Source: Bacillota bacterium
GTDB lineage: Bacteria; Bacillota; Clostridia; Tissierellales; MES13
Reading direction: 5' to 3'
Assembly (NCBI GenBank): GCA_009711765.1
Contig: VEND01000099.1
Coordinates: 1 to 36,393, forward strand
DNA: 36,393 nt
How positions within the stretch are numbered: position 1 is the first letter of the stretch; each line of letters begins with the position of its first letter. Both the position numbers and the translations under genes were made by a program. Below the pieces are notes generated by a model, which did no database searches, was not told where the DNA came from, and worked only from the letters and a program-made list of their open reading frames with translations. Of the stretch, positions 7,579-15,731 are shown one piece after another.

Positions 7579-8146
7579 ATTAGAGGTCAAAAACGAGGAA
7601 TCTACTAACAAATTAAATGATCTCAAAATTCAGTTAAATCAAATAAATTTAAAAAATAAAAAACAAATAAATAAAATTGAAAATGGCTATAAAAGCGAAA
7701 TCAGTTTACTAAATAAAAAGATAAAGCAATTAGAAGAAAAGTTGAAATACGAAAGGAAAAACAACCTAGAATTAGTTGAACTGCGTGAAATTGTATTTAA
7801 AATTAAAAATGATGATAATATAAATAATGTATCCTATGATTTACAAGATGTTATCGGTGAGAATAAAATAATGATAGTAGGTGGAACACCAGAATGGAGA
7901 AAGAGGCTTAAAGATAAGCATTCTCAAATACTTACATTAGATGGATTTAAAGAAACATTTGATGTAAGAATCTTTGACAACATTGATTTTGTCTTTTTTT
8001 ATGTTGGTTACATGAGTCATGCTACTTACTACAAAGCAGTTAATGTGTTAAAAAATAAGGATATACCTTTCAAATATATTGGGAGAACTAATATTGAATC
8101 GGTTGAAAATGAGATGGTAGAAGAACTTATAAGATTAACTAAATAA
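7550..8146 (+). CDS. Coiled-coil plus DUF2325 part of the second copy
   Basis: Up to 198 residues: coiled coil (about 5-80), then a DUF2325 domain with IMIVGGTPEWRKRLK, the central FVFFYVGYMSHATYYKA including the conserved His, and a C-terminal helix. The only available start is TTG at 7550 without a Shine-Dalgarno, inside the end of the preceding frame. The in-frame stop at 7544 limits the shift point to 7547-7575. Moving from the upstream frame requires +1 (or -2). There is no obvious slippery site of the prfB type in the correct frame. Most simply it is the 3' half of a once continuous gene. Confidence 0.6.
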   Translation: MRNLTDQINELEVKNEESTNKLNDLKIQLNQINLKNKKQINKIENGYKSEISLLNKKIKQLEEKLKYERKNNLELVELREIVFKIKNDDNINNVSYDLQDVIGENKIMIVGGTPEWRKRLKDKHSQILTLDGFKETFDVRIFDNIDFVFFYVGYMSHATYYKAVNVLKNKDIPFKYIGRTNIESVENEMVEELIRLTK

Positions 8147-8287
8147 GTATTAGAAACAAATTAAAACAATATCATATTAATTGTTATTATCTTCTTCATA
8201 CTAAATAAAGAGTTTTGAATAATGTTAAACAGGAATGACTTATTATCTTAAATAAGACTATTTAGAAAATCAAAGGGGTGATTAGTT

Positions 8288-8878
8288 ATGATATTTAGCA
8301 AAGAAGATATAACGCTTAAAGCAAGACATATAGATAGAAGTGAAATATATAGAGTAGATATAGAAATGGATATTTTGTATAAAACTAAAGTAATAGGTTC
8401 AGTTAATGGAAGGCTATTTAACTTCGCTAAGGCTCGTAATGATATAGAAGATTCAAAAGAAGTGTATATAGATGATATTTTTTATAACGCTGGTCAAATA
8501 GAATGGGATCTATGGCAGGAAATATTGAAAACAGAAGAATCATTTGGAGAATTTAAAGATACTAATAGGCACTACCATGATGCTTTTTCAACATCATTTT
8601 TATATCATAATATATTTCTAATTAAAAGTTTCAATATAAAACCAGACTATAGACATAAATTTCCTATAGTCATAGAATTAATTTCTGCTGTTTGCATGGA
8701 AGAAATACCAGCACTTGCAGAGGTGATTATTATACATAAGCCATCCAATAATGAACTATTAAAGAAAAAGATAGAAATACATCTAAAACACTGTATAAAC
8801 TTTGATAAACTTCACGATTCAGAATTCATTTTTCATTTCTGGACTTATCAAACTACCAGAAAAGATAATGAACAATAA
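8288..8878 (+). CDS. Unknown 196-residue protein
   Basis: Not recognised. Mixed alpha/beta with several aromatic and His residues in the centre (NRHYHDAFSTSFLYHN, about 97-112) and a basic C-terminus. No signal peptide or membrane helix. AAAGGGGTG lies 7 nt before the ATG. It follows the split DUF2325 pair after 140 bp and is closed by a perfect terminator at 8900. The 23-bp sequence after its stop is the one repeated after the gene at 4393, so the two genes may have shared history although no clear protein similarity was seen. Confidence 0.6.
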   Translation: MIFSKEDITLKARHIDRSEIYRVDIEMDILYKTKVIGSVNGRLFNFAKARNDIEDSKEVYIDDIFYNAGQIEWDLWQEILKTEESFGEFKDTNRHYHDAFSTSFLYHNIFLIKSFNIKPDYRHKFPIVIELISAVCMEEIPALAEVIIIHKPSNNELLKKKIEIHLKHCINFDKLHDSEFIFHFWTYQTTRKDNEQ

Positions 8879-8882
8879 AAAA

Positions 8883-8905
8883 ATAAATTACTGATTACTA
8901 GAGTC
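8883..8905. repeat. 23-bp exact repeat, copy 2
   Basis: Identical to 4902-4924. Here it includes the first bases of the terminator stem at 8900. Confidence 0.7.
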
Positions 8906-8929
8906 CAAAATATTGGACTCTTTTATTTT
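8900..8929 (+). terminator. Terminator after the gene at 8288
   Basis: AGAGTCCAA (8900-8908) pairs with TTGGACTCT (8913-8921) over a 4-nt loop and is followed by TTTATTTT. Confidence 0.9.
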
Positions 8930-8962
8930 GCCTAAATAGGTTAATAAAAAAATAAAACTTTA

Positions 8963-9132
8963 AAGTTTTTTAAAAAAATTCTTTAAAAACCAAATTCATG
9001 TGTTATGTTAAATTCACAACAACAGAAAAACCGGTTTTGATATCTGTTGTAACACTTGGTATTACAGAATAATGCTAAGAAGGAACAATAAAATACAAAT
9101 GATTATGAAATAAAAGAAAGGTGGAATTTATT
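8963..9132 (+). promoter_or_regulatory. Conserved leader with dyad and promoter, copy 2
   Basis: Matches 4105-4269 with scattered differences. ACAACAGA (9019-9026) and TCTGTTGT (9043-9050) pair perfectly around AAAACCGGTTTT (9027-9038). The right arm overlaps TTGTAA (9047-9052); after 17 nt comes TAATGC (9070-9075), a plausible sigma-A promoter with a weak -10. An AAAGGTGG ribosome site (9118-9125) then serves the ATG at 9133. The G-to-A difference in the left arm between copies keeps pairing possible (G-U versus A-U), so both a DNA operator and an RNA hairpin remain possible. Confidence 0.55.
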
Positions 9133-9468
9133 ATGAATATTAAACCAATTGATACTATAAAGGCAGCAATTTTAACTAAGTACATGGGAGAGTGTGGTTC
9201 AGTTAATTACTTCAAAGAAGTAATTTTTCAAGATCAGTGGATTCATGAACTTTTAGAGGGACATATCGCAGTAGGGGTGTCGTCTGATAATGAAATTCAT
9301 GTAGTAAGATGTGAGGATAGAGACAATCCTGAAGCAATTAGGATCATATTTACATTTATGAATGATGATCTTAGAGAAGAAATGGAGACTTGTTTACTAT
9401 GTAGAGAGTGCAAAGACTTTGCAGATACAAATGTGATGATTGAAGATGTGTATTTTGTAAATATATAG
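9133..9468 (+). CDS. Unknown 111-residue acidic protein
   Basis: Not recognised. Acidic, with a CxxC-like pair (LLCREC, about 91-96) and a compact alpha/beta pattern. The ATG at 9133 is chosen over the upstream GTG at 9121 because AAAGGTGG lies 7 nt before it. First gene behind the duplicated leader and first of four small genes leading to BREX. Small acidic proteins at such positions in mobile elements are sometimes anti-restriction or anti-CRISPR factors; nothing here proves that. Confidence 0.6.
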   Translation: MNIKPIDTIKAAILTKYMGECGSVNYFKEVIFQDQWIHELLEGHIAVGVSSDNEIHVVRCEDRDNPEAIRIIFTFMNDDLREEMETCLLCRECKDFADTNVMIEDVYFVNI

Positions 9469-9567
9469 GAAAGTAGTCTAGGAATATAGATAATTCCTTC
9501 AGTTATTGGTTTGCTAGATTTAAGCATTAAAAATTATAAAAAACAACTAATAGAGGAGATGATTATT

Positions 9568-9879
9568 ATGAAAAAAGTAATTAATAGAAAAGTTTACAAC
9601 ACAGAAACAGCAGAATTAATAGCAGAATATTGGAATGGATTAGGGGTATCAGATTTTAGATACTTATCAGAGGATTTGTATAGAACTAAAAAAGGAGCAT
9701 ACTTTCTGCACGGAAGTGGTGGACCTATGACAAAATACTCTGAATCAAGTGGAAACTCAACTTGGGGAATAGAAACAATTATCCCTTTAACGGATCAAGA
9801 AGCCTATGAATGGCTGGAAGAACACGATGAGAGTGAAGTCATTGAAAAATACTTTGGAAATATGTTAGAGGAAGCATAA
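9568..9879 (+). CDS. Small conserved mobile-element protein, 103 residues
   Basis: Begins MKKVINRKVYNTETAELIAE. It has a central segment of aromatic and Gly residues (LYRTKKGAYFLHGSGGPMTKY), a WGIETIIPLT segment and an acidic helix ending EWLEEHDES. The order looks like a small protein family common on Bacillota plasmids and integrative elements, of unknown function (recognised by pattern, not certain). The start at 9568 is chosen over upstream in-frame ATGs because GAGGAG ends 9 nt before it. Confidence 0.65.
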   Translation: MKKVINRKVYNTETAELIAEYWNGLGVSDFRYLSEDLYRTKKGAYFLHGSGGPMTKYSESSGNSTWGIETIIPLTDQEAYEWLEEHDESEVIEKYFGNMLEEA

Positions 9880-9903
9880 AAAATTATTTGAAGGTGTATA
9901 AAA

Positions 9904-9935
9904 GCAGATACTGTATAAAGTTATACAGTATCTGC
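9904..9935. repeat. 14-bp perfect inverted repeat between small genes
   Basis: GCAGATACTGTATA (9904-9917) and its exact complement (9922-9935) with a 4-nt loop. No T-run follows, so it is either a weak terminator for the upstream gene or an operator for the gene at 9984, whose start is 49 bp further on. Confidence 0.7.
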
Positions 9936-9983
9936 ATATCAATCATACCCTAAAACAATTTAACAATAGGAGGTGGAAGTAAT

Positions 9984-10322
9984 ATGGAGAATCAAGTTAA
10001 GAAAAATGATATGGAGCAATTACTCGAGATTTTTAATAATAATACTATAAAGAAAATAGGAAAATTTCTATCTTTGTGTAGAAGTTATAACTGTCAGGGT
10101 GTAGATAGAATAAGAAATAGCAAAAGCGAGATTGATTTATTAGGTATCATTATAGAAACTTCATTAAGTTTGGATATGTATATTGACTTTAAAAGTATTC
10201 CTAAAGAAGAAATTATTAGTTTGAGTGAACAAGACTTCAAGGATTTAATTGTCTTATTAAATAATAAAAATCTTTTTGAAGCAATTAAAATATCTTTAGA
10301 ACTACGCAGTCTATTAAAATAA
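9984..10322 (+). CDS. Unknown 112-residue helical protein
   Basis: Not recognised. Predominantly helical and charged, Lys/Glu/Asn-rich N-terminus, leucine-rich C-terminal half. AGGAGGTGG lies about 9 nt before the ATG. It may be transcribed from its own promoter after the dyad at 9904 or with the preceding small genes. No domain is visible. Confidence 0.55.
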   Translation: MENQVKKNDMEQLLEIFNNNTIKKIGKFLSLCRSYNCQGVDRIRNSKSEIDLLGIIIETSLSLDMYIDFKSIPKEEIISLSEQDFKDLIVLLNNKNLFEAIKISLELRSLLK

Positions 10323-10409
10323 ATTTATAAAGCAAATTAAACAATAAACTAATAATAATGTTTAAAAGCAATGGATCAAAACAAATTAATTGTAAAGGTG
10401 ATGGTTATA

Positions 10410-10811
10410 ATGTTGATGCAAATGAAAGTAATTAGAAAAGACGAATTAGAAAATATTTTAGAATCAGAAAATAACACTACAGATAAAAAAGGATTAAAAT
10501 TTGATGAGAATTGTGTGATTGTTTATGACAAGGATACTAGAGAACAAGTTCGTTATCTTCCATATATAGAAAAGTACACGATCGAAGAATATTATAAAGA
10601 TAGTTGGGAAGATCTAAAATTTGCTCTTGAATTTCTACCACAAGATATAGGAAAGATTGATGATTGGTATATTGTAAAGGTAGAAGGAAGAACATCTTTT
10701 CATTGCTATGTTTGTTACAAAGGTAAATCAGTTTCAAAACTTCAACATAAATGTGATATATCAGAGTTTATGGCAATAATAACGATAACTAGTAAAAGAT
10801 TCATAGCATAA
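10410..10811 (+). CDS. Unknown 133-residue protein before the BREX operon
   Basis: Not recognised. The ATG at 10410 is preferred because AAAGGTGATGG ends 5 nt before it; an in-frame ATG at 10371 has no ribosome site. The C-terminal half contains a Cys/His cluster (HCYVCYKG...HKC, about 98-116). A good terminator at 10821 isolates it from brxA, so it is probably not part of the BREX transcript. No WYL-type BREX regulator is present here or nearby. Confidence 0.5.
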   Translation: MLMQMKVIRKDELENILESENNTTDKKGLKFDENCVIVYDKDTREQVRYLPYIEKYTIEEYYKDSWEDLKFALEFLPQDIGKIDDWYIVKVEGRTSFHCYVCYKGKSVSKLQHKCDISEFMAIITITSKRFIA

Positions 10812-10820
10812 CTATTTTAA

Positions 10821-10860
10821 ACCCCTGTTGCTTTATTAAGCAGTAGGGGTCTTATTTTTT
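10821..10860 (+). terminator. Terminator upstream of BREX
   Basis: ACCCCT...AGGGGT outer stem with an inner GCTT/AAGC stem (two G-T pairs between them), 10821-10850, followed by CTTATTTTTT. Confidence 0.85.
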
Positions 10861-10884
10861 ATAACACTTATGAAATAACAGAAG

Positions 10885-10914
10885 TTGGAAATAGTTTGAC
10901 TAGAGTGATATAAT
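10885..10914 (+). promoter_or_regulatory. Probable BREX promoter
   Basis: TTGGAA (10885-10890), 18-nt spacer, TATAAT (10909-10914), between the upstream terminator and brxA. The better -35-like TTGACT at 10896 is only 7 nt from this -10 and cannot pair with it. Confidence 0.5.
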
Positions 10915-10963
10915 AAAATCATGAGAAAAAATGGCCCATATGAAAGGGGAGAATTCCAAGAAT

Positions 10964-11560
10964 ATGTTAAGATATTCATCAACTATAAAATCAAGACCAT
11001 ATTTGTATTTAGAATTAAAAAAGGCTTTATCCTTGAAATTACAAGGGTTTAGCAGTGACCAAATAAAAGATAAAGCAATAAAAGAAAATATTTTTTCCAT
11101 GAATAGTGAGAACAGAAAAAAGGAAATTGCTTCAACGATATTAACAAGAATGGAAGTTTTAGACGAGTTTTTAATGGACAAGATAGTAAAGGGTACACTC
11201 GAAACAAGTAAACAATTAGCCCTGTACGCCTTACTGAAAACAGATTTATTGTTTTTTGAATTTATGAATGAAGTATATAAAGAAAAATATATACTAAATG
11301 ACCTAGTTATAACGGATAAGGACTTCAATATCTTCTTTCAGAGGAAAGCAGAGCAAAGTGAAAGAGTTGCTTCTTGGAAGGATTACACATATTACAAATT
11401 GAAGCAAGTATATATAAGAGTATTATATGAAGCAGGGTTTATTGAAAAAGTTGATAAAGGAATAGAAATAAAGCCTCCTATCATTGAAAGAGAGGTAATT
11501 GATTATCTAACTAAAAAGAATGATGAAGTATATATTGAGGCTATGTTGGGAGAGGTTTAA
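10964..11560 (+). CDS. brxA: BREX protein BrxA (DUF1819)
   Basis: 198 residues from the chosen ATG at 10964, which AAAGGGGAG precedes by 12 nt; ATGs at 10931 and 10940 in the same frame lack a ribosome site but cannot be excluded. The sequence starts MLRYSSTIKSRPYLYLELKKAL, then KLQGFSSDQI and ENIFSMNSENRKKEI, the usual DUF1819 pattern. BrxA is a small helical DNA-binding protein of type 1 BREX whose exact role is unsettled. Its stop codon abuts the brxB start codon, and all later BREX genes follow within 30 bp. Confidence 0.85.
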   Translation: MLRYSSTIKSRPYLYLELKKALSLKLQGFSSDQIKDKAIKENIFSMNSENRKKEIASTILTRMEVLDEFLMDKIVKGTLETSKQLALYALLKTDLLFFEFMNEVYKEKYILNDLVITDKDFNIFFQRKAEQSERVASWKDYTYYKLKQVYIRVLYEAGFIEKVDKGIEIKPPIIEREVIDYLTKKNDEVYIEAMLGEV

Positions 11561-12136
11561 ATGGAAATATATAAAAAACTGGATAAAATACTCCCTAAAT
11601 TATTAGATGGAAGTTTTAGGGAAAGTAAAGGATTAGGCAACGAAATAGGTTACTACATATTTGATTATGATCCTAAACATGAAATGGTAGTTAGAAACCA
11701 TATAAAATTTTTAAAAGAAAAAGTAAAAAATGATGGTTCAGGAGTAGAAATTATTGAGTTTGACTTATATGAAGTAATGTTAGAAATTTTAGAAGAAAAA
11801 GGCTATCTTGAAAAAACATTTGATATGGAAAAGAAAAAAGGTAGTGACAAAGTAATTATGCCGATAAAAAGAAGTTTAAGGCTAACTCAAAAGAATGACT
11901 TATTAATAGACTATATAAAAACTAGGGTAGAAAAGAACCATATAGTTTTTCTAACAGGGGTTGGAAAAGCATGGCCTATTATTAGATCCCATACTGTACT
12001 GAATACACTTCATGCAGTTATTGATCAAGTGCCACTTGTGATGTTCTTTCCCGGTACATATGACGGGCAAGAACTACAATTGTTTAATGAGATTAAAGAT
12101 GATAATTATTATAGAGCATTTAAATTAGTAGATTAA
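11561..12136 (+). CDS. brxB: BREX protein BrxB (DUF1788)
   Basis: 191 residues, a normal length for DUF1788. The C-terminal half shows the diagnostic run FLTGVGKAWPIIRSH, then VPLVMFFPGTYDG and YYRAFKLVD at the end. BrxB is a required type 1 BREX component; its biochemical role is not known. GGGAGAGG within the end of brxA provides the ribosome site, so the two are translationally coupled. Confidence 0.9.
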   Translation: MEIYKKLDKILPKLLDGSFRESKGLGNEIGYYIFDYDPKHEMVVRNHIKFLKEKVKNDGSGVEIIEFDLYEVMLEILEEKGYLEKTFDMEKKKGSDKVIMPIKRSLRLTQKNDLLIDYIKTRVEKNHIVFLTGVGKAWPIIRSHTVLNTLHAVIDQVPLVMFFPGTYDGQELQLFNEIKDDNYYRAFKLVD

Positions 12137-12160
12137 TAAAAGGGGAAGGGGAGATTGATT

Positions 12161-15100
12161 ATGCAATTAAAAAAGATGTTTTATCAAGATATTGAAAGAG
12201 ATATTAAAGGTGTTATAAAAATAGGCCAAGATGATGAAGTGAATGTCGAAAATGAATTATCAGAATATGTGGTAACTAGAGAATTAAAAAAGCACTTTGA
12301 TGATTTCTTTGAAGCCTATAAGAAGGGTATAAACAACCATACAGATAAAATGGGTGTATGGATTAGTGGATTCTTTGGTTCAGGTAAATCCCATTTCTTG
12401 AAAATATTGTCATATTTACTTGAGAATAGAAAGGTAAACGATAAAAAAGCAGTAGACTACTTTAATGATAAAATGAAAGATCCTATGGTACTAGCAGATA
12501 TGAAAATGGCTGGAGATACTAGTGCAGATGTAATACTTTTTAATATAGATTCAAAGTCGGATTCTGATTCAAAAACCAATAAAGATGCCATTGTTAAAGT
12601 GTTTATGAAGGTATTTAACGAAATGCAAGGCTTTTGTGGATCAATTCCTTGGTTGGCAGATTTAGAGCATGGTATGGCTAAAAATGGAGACTATGAAGCC
12701 TTTAAAGATAAATTTAAGGAATTGTCCGGTAGCACTTGGGAAGAAAGTAGAGAAGATTTCTTTTTTGAGGAAGAAAATATTATAAAGGCACTTACTGAAA
12801 CGACAAAAATGAGTGAAGAAGCAGCAAGAAATTGGTACAACAAAGCAGAAGATACATATTCACTTAGTATTGAGAAATTCGCTAATAGAGTTAAAGAATA
12901 TATAGAATCTAAAGATAGAGATCACCATGTAATTTTCTTAGTAGATGAAATAGGACAGTACATAGGAGATGATGTAGGTCTTATGCTAAATCTTCAAACA
13001 GTTGTGGAAGATTTAGGTACATATTGTGGAGGAAAAGCATGGGTAATGGTAACATCTCAACAGGATATAGATTCAATTACTAAAGTTAAGGGAAGTGACT
13101 TCTCTAAGATACAAGGTCGTTTTAATACAAGACTTAATTTATCAAGTGCTAATGTAGATGAAGTAATAGAAAAGCGTATTCTTAGAAAGAATGATGTAGC
13201 AAAGGACACTTTAAAACTCTTATATCAAAATAAAGAGTCTATTATTAAAAATCTAATAACTTTCTCATCTGATACACCAGAGATGAAAGCATATGAATCA
13301 GAGGATGACTTTGTTAAGGTATATCCATTTATACCATATCAATTTAATCTTTTACAGTCGGTATTTACAGGAATTAGACTTCATGGAGCCAGTGGTAAAC
13401 ATCTTGCAGAAGGAGAAAGATCTTTATTGGGGGCTTTCCAAGAAGCAGCAGTACAATTTGTTAATAAAGAAGAAGGTACAATAGTTCCGTTTTCAGCATT
13501 CTATGAGACCATTGAATCTTTCTTGGATTCTAATATTCGTACAGTAATTATCCATGCACAGGATAACAGTAGACTTACCCCTAAGGATGTTGAGGTATTG
13601 AAACTATTATTCTTAGTTAAATATGTTAAGGAGATGCCTTCTAACATAGAAAACCTCGCTACTCTAATGGTTCAAAATATAGATGATGATAAATTAGATA
13701 TAAAAAAAGAAATTGAAGGTTCACTAAAGAGATTAATGAGGGAGACCCTTATACAGAAAAATGGAGATGAATATATCTTCCTTACGGATCAAGAACAGGA
13801 TGTCAATAGAGAAATCCAAAACATTCATGTTGATGTTAATGAAATTATTCAAAAACTAGGGGAAGAAATATTCGGAGGTATCTATACAGAAAAGAGATTT
13901 AGATATAATGCAAGATACAATTTTGATTATAACAAGATTATTGATGACAAACTGATTTCATCACAGAAAGGTGAAATAGGGTTAAAGATTATTACTCCTT
14001 ACTATGATACAGGTGTTGAAATGACAGAGCAGGAACTTAAAATGATGTCAACTAGAGAGGATAATCTAATAGTTAATTTACCAAGTGATACAACCTTCTT
14101 AGAAGAAATAGACGAAATATTAAAAATAGAAACTTATCTAAGAAGAAAGGGAGGCAGTAAGTCCACTTCTGAAAAAGAAGAAATTAGGATTAGAAAGTCT
14201 AGGGAAGTAAGTGAAAGAAAAGAGAGAGTTAACCACTTACTAATTGAGGCTATAAAGGATGCAGATATATATGCAAACTCTCAAAAACTTAATATTAAAC
14301 CTAAAAATCCAATTGAGAGGATTAATGAAGGTTTTAAAACACTAATAAACAATAAGTTTGACAAACTTAACTATATTAATTCTTTTATTGATAGCAAAAA
14401 AGAATTAAATGACATCTTGCAAGAAACAGATATGCAAATGAAATTAACTGATGATACTCCGAACAAATTGGCAATGGATGAAGTAAATAGAGCCATAACT
14501 AGAAAAACTGATAGAAATATACCAGTAACATTAAAGACATTGTTAGATGATTATACCAAGGCTCCATTTGGATGGAAAGAGTTAGATATTCAAGGTATTA
14601 TACTTAGACTATTTAAGAGTCAAGAAATAAAACTACAATTAGGTAATGAATATTTAAATACCTCCGATAGAGGGCTTATTGATTATCTAACAAAGAGAGA
14701 TTATAAAGAACGATTAGTTATTAAGAAAAGAGAAAAAACACCACCTAAATATATTAAAAATGTTAAGGAACTAAGTAAAGATCTATTCAATCATACTTCA
14801 ATGCCGAGTGATGAAGATGGGTTAATGAATAGATTTATAGATCTTTCTAAGGATGAGTTATCTAATATTAAGGAACTATTAGTAGAATACAAAAGAAATA
14901 AATATCCCGGGAAAGATGTCCTTGAATCAGGAAAAGAGTTATTTGAAGAAATCACCAGTATAAGGGATGCTAAAGTATTTTATGAAAGATTATATGAGTT
15001 AAAAGATAACTTATTAGATTATGAAGAAGATGTATTTGATGTAAAGAAATTTTTTAAGAATCAACAGGATCAGTTTGATAAGGCACTACATCAGTTAAAT

Positions 15101-15715
15101 ATATATAACAAAAATAGAACCTATGTCGTAGACAAAGAGGCTATTGATTTAATTAATCAAATAGAGGAAATAGTAAAATCAAAAGAGCCTTATAATGATA
15201 TTCAGAAACTACCTAATGTAATAGATGAGTTTGTATTCAAGTTTACTGACTTATTAGAGAAAGAGTGTAAGCCAGTTAGGGAAGTTATAAAGAGTGACCA
15301 TCAAAAGGTACTAGACGAATTAAAATTATATGATTTTGAAGATGAGTTTAAAGTAACATTTAATAAAAGGTTTGATGGATTATTAAGTAGGTTAGATTCT
15401 GCTAATGATTTCTATGAAGCAATAGCAATGAAAGAAGAATCTGATAGGATAAAACTTCGTTGTTTTGAAGAAATTGAGCAAAAGAAAAGGGAAATAGAGA
15501 GACAAAAGAAAAAGAAAGATGATGGTCCAACCACAATAAGTGGAGGAGAAACACCACCATATAAGACTAAGAAAACACGAAATATTAGTATAGCAAATAT
15601 ACTACATGGTGCTAAAACGATTGAATCAAAGGAAGATATAGAAGAAGTTATTAATCAAATTAGAAGAAAACTAGAAGAAGAATTAGATGAAGATACCAAG
15701 ATAAAACTAATATAG
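12161..15715 (+). CDS. brxC: BREX P-loop ATPase BrxC
   Basis: About 1184 residues, typical for BrxC/PglY. The Walker A motif GFFGSGKSH is at about residue 69 and the Walker B VDEIGQYI at about 262. The C-terminal third is helical and charged with a basic coiled stretch (about 1100-1130). BrxC is a large AAA-like ATPase essential for BREX restriction, thought to assemble with BrxB, PglX and PglZ. ATG 12161 is preferred over TTG 12155 because GGGGAG ends 7 nt before it. It starts 24 bp after brxB. Confidence 0.95.
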   Translation: MQLKKMFYQDIERDIKGVIKIGQDDEVNVENELSEYVVTRELKKHFDDFFEAYKKGINNHTDKMGVWISGFFGSGKSHFLKILSYLLENRKVNDKKAVDYFNDKMKDPMVLADMKMAGDTSADVILFNIDSKSDSDSKTNKDAIVKVFMKVFNEMQGFCGSIPWLADLEHGMAKNGDYEAFKDKFKELSGSTWEESREDFFFEEENIIKALTETTKMSEEAARNWYNKAEDTYSLSIEKFANRVKEYIESKDRDHHVIFLVDEIGQYIGDDVGLMLNLQTVVEDLGTYCGGKAWVMVTSQQDIDSITKVKGSDFSKIQGRFNTRLNLSSANVDEVIEKRILRKNDVAKDTLKLLYQNKESIIKNLITFSSDTPEMKAYESEDDFVKVYPFIPYQFNLLQSVFTGIRLHGASGKHLAEGERSLLGAFQEAAVQFVNKEEGTIVPFSAFYETIESFLDSNIRTVIIHAQDNSRLTPKDVEVLKLLFLVKYVKEMPSNIENLATLMVQNIDDDKLDIKKEIEGSLKRLMRETLIQKNGDEYIFLTDQEQDVNREIQNIHVDVNEIIQKLGEEIFGGIYTEKRFRYNARYNFDYNKIIDDKLISSQKGEIGLKIITPYYDTGVEMTEQELKMMSTREDNLIVNLPSDTTFLEEIDEILKIETYLRRKGGSKSTSEKEEIRIRKSREVSERKERVNHLLIEAIKDADIYANSQKLNIKPKNPIERINEGFKTLINNKFDKLNYINSFIDSKKELNDILQETDMQMKLTDDTPNKLAMDEVNRAITRKTDRNIPVTLKTLLDDYTKAPFGWKELDIQGIILRLFKSQEIKLQLGNEYLNTSDRGLIDYLTKRDYKERLVIKKREKTPPKYIKNVKELSKDLFNHTSMPSDEDGLMNRFIDLSKDELSNIKELLVEYKRNKYPGKDVLESGKELFEEITSIRDAKVFYERLYELKDNLLDYEEDVFDVKKFFKNQQDQFDKALHQLNIYNKNRTYVVDKEAIDLINQIEEIVKSKEPYNDIQKLPNVIDEFVFKFTDLLEKECKPVREVIKSDHQKVLDELKLYDFEDEFKVTFNKRFDGLLSRLDSANDFYEAIAMKEESDRIKLRCFEEIEQKKREIERQKKKKDDGPTTISGGETPPYKTKKTRNISIANILHGAKTIESKEDIEEVINQIRRKLEEELDEDTKIKLI

Positions 15716-15731
15716 GGATAGGGGGATAAGG

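Noticed and set aside
7540..7580. Programmed +1 frameshift like that of prfB
   Set aside because: CTTTGA occurs in the sequence but not in the reading frame of the upstream gene, and no internal Shine-Dalgarno stimulator is placed correctly.
10896..10914. TTGACT and TATAAT read together as the BREX promoter
   Set aside because: The spacer is only 7 nt, so the two boxes cannot work together; TTGGAA at 10885 with an 18-nt spacer is used instead.
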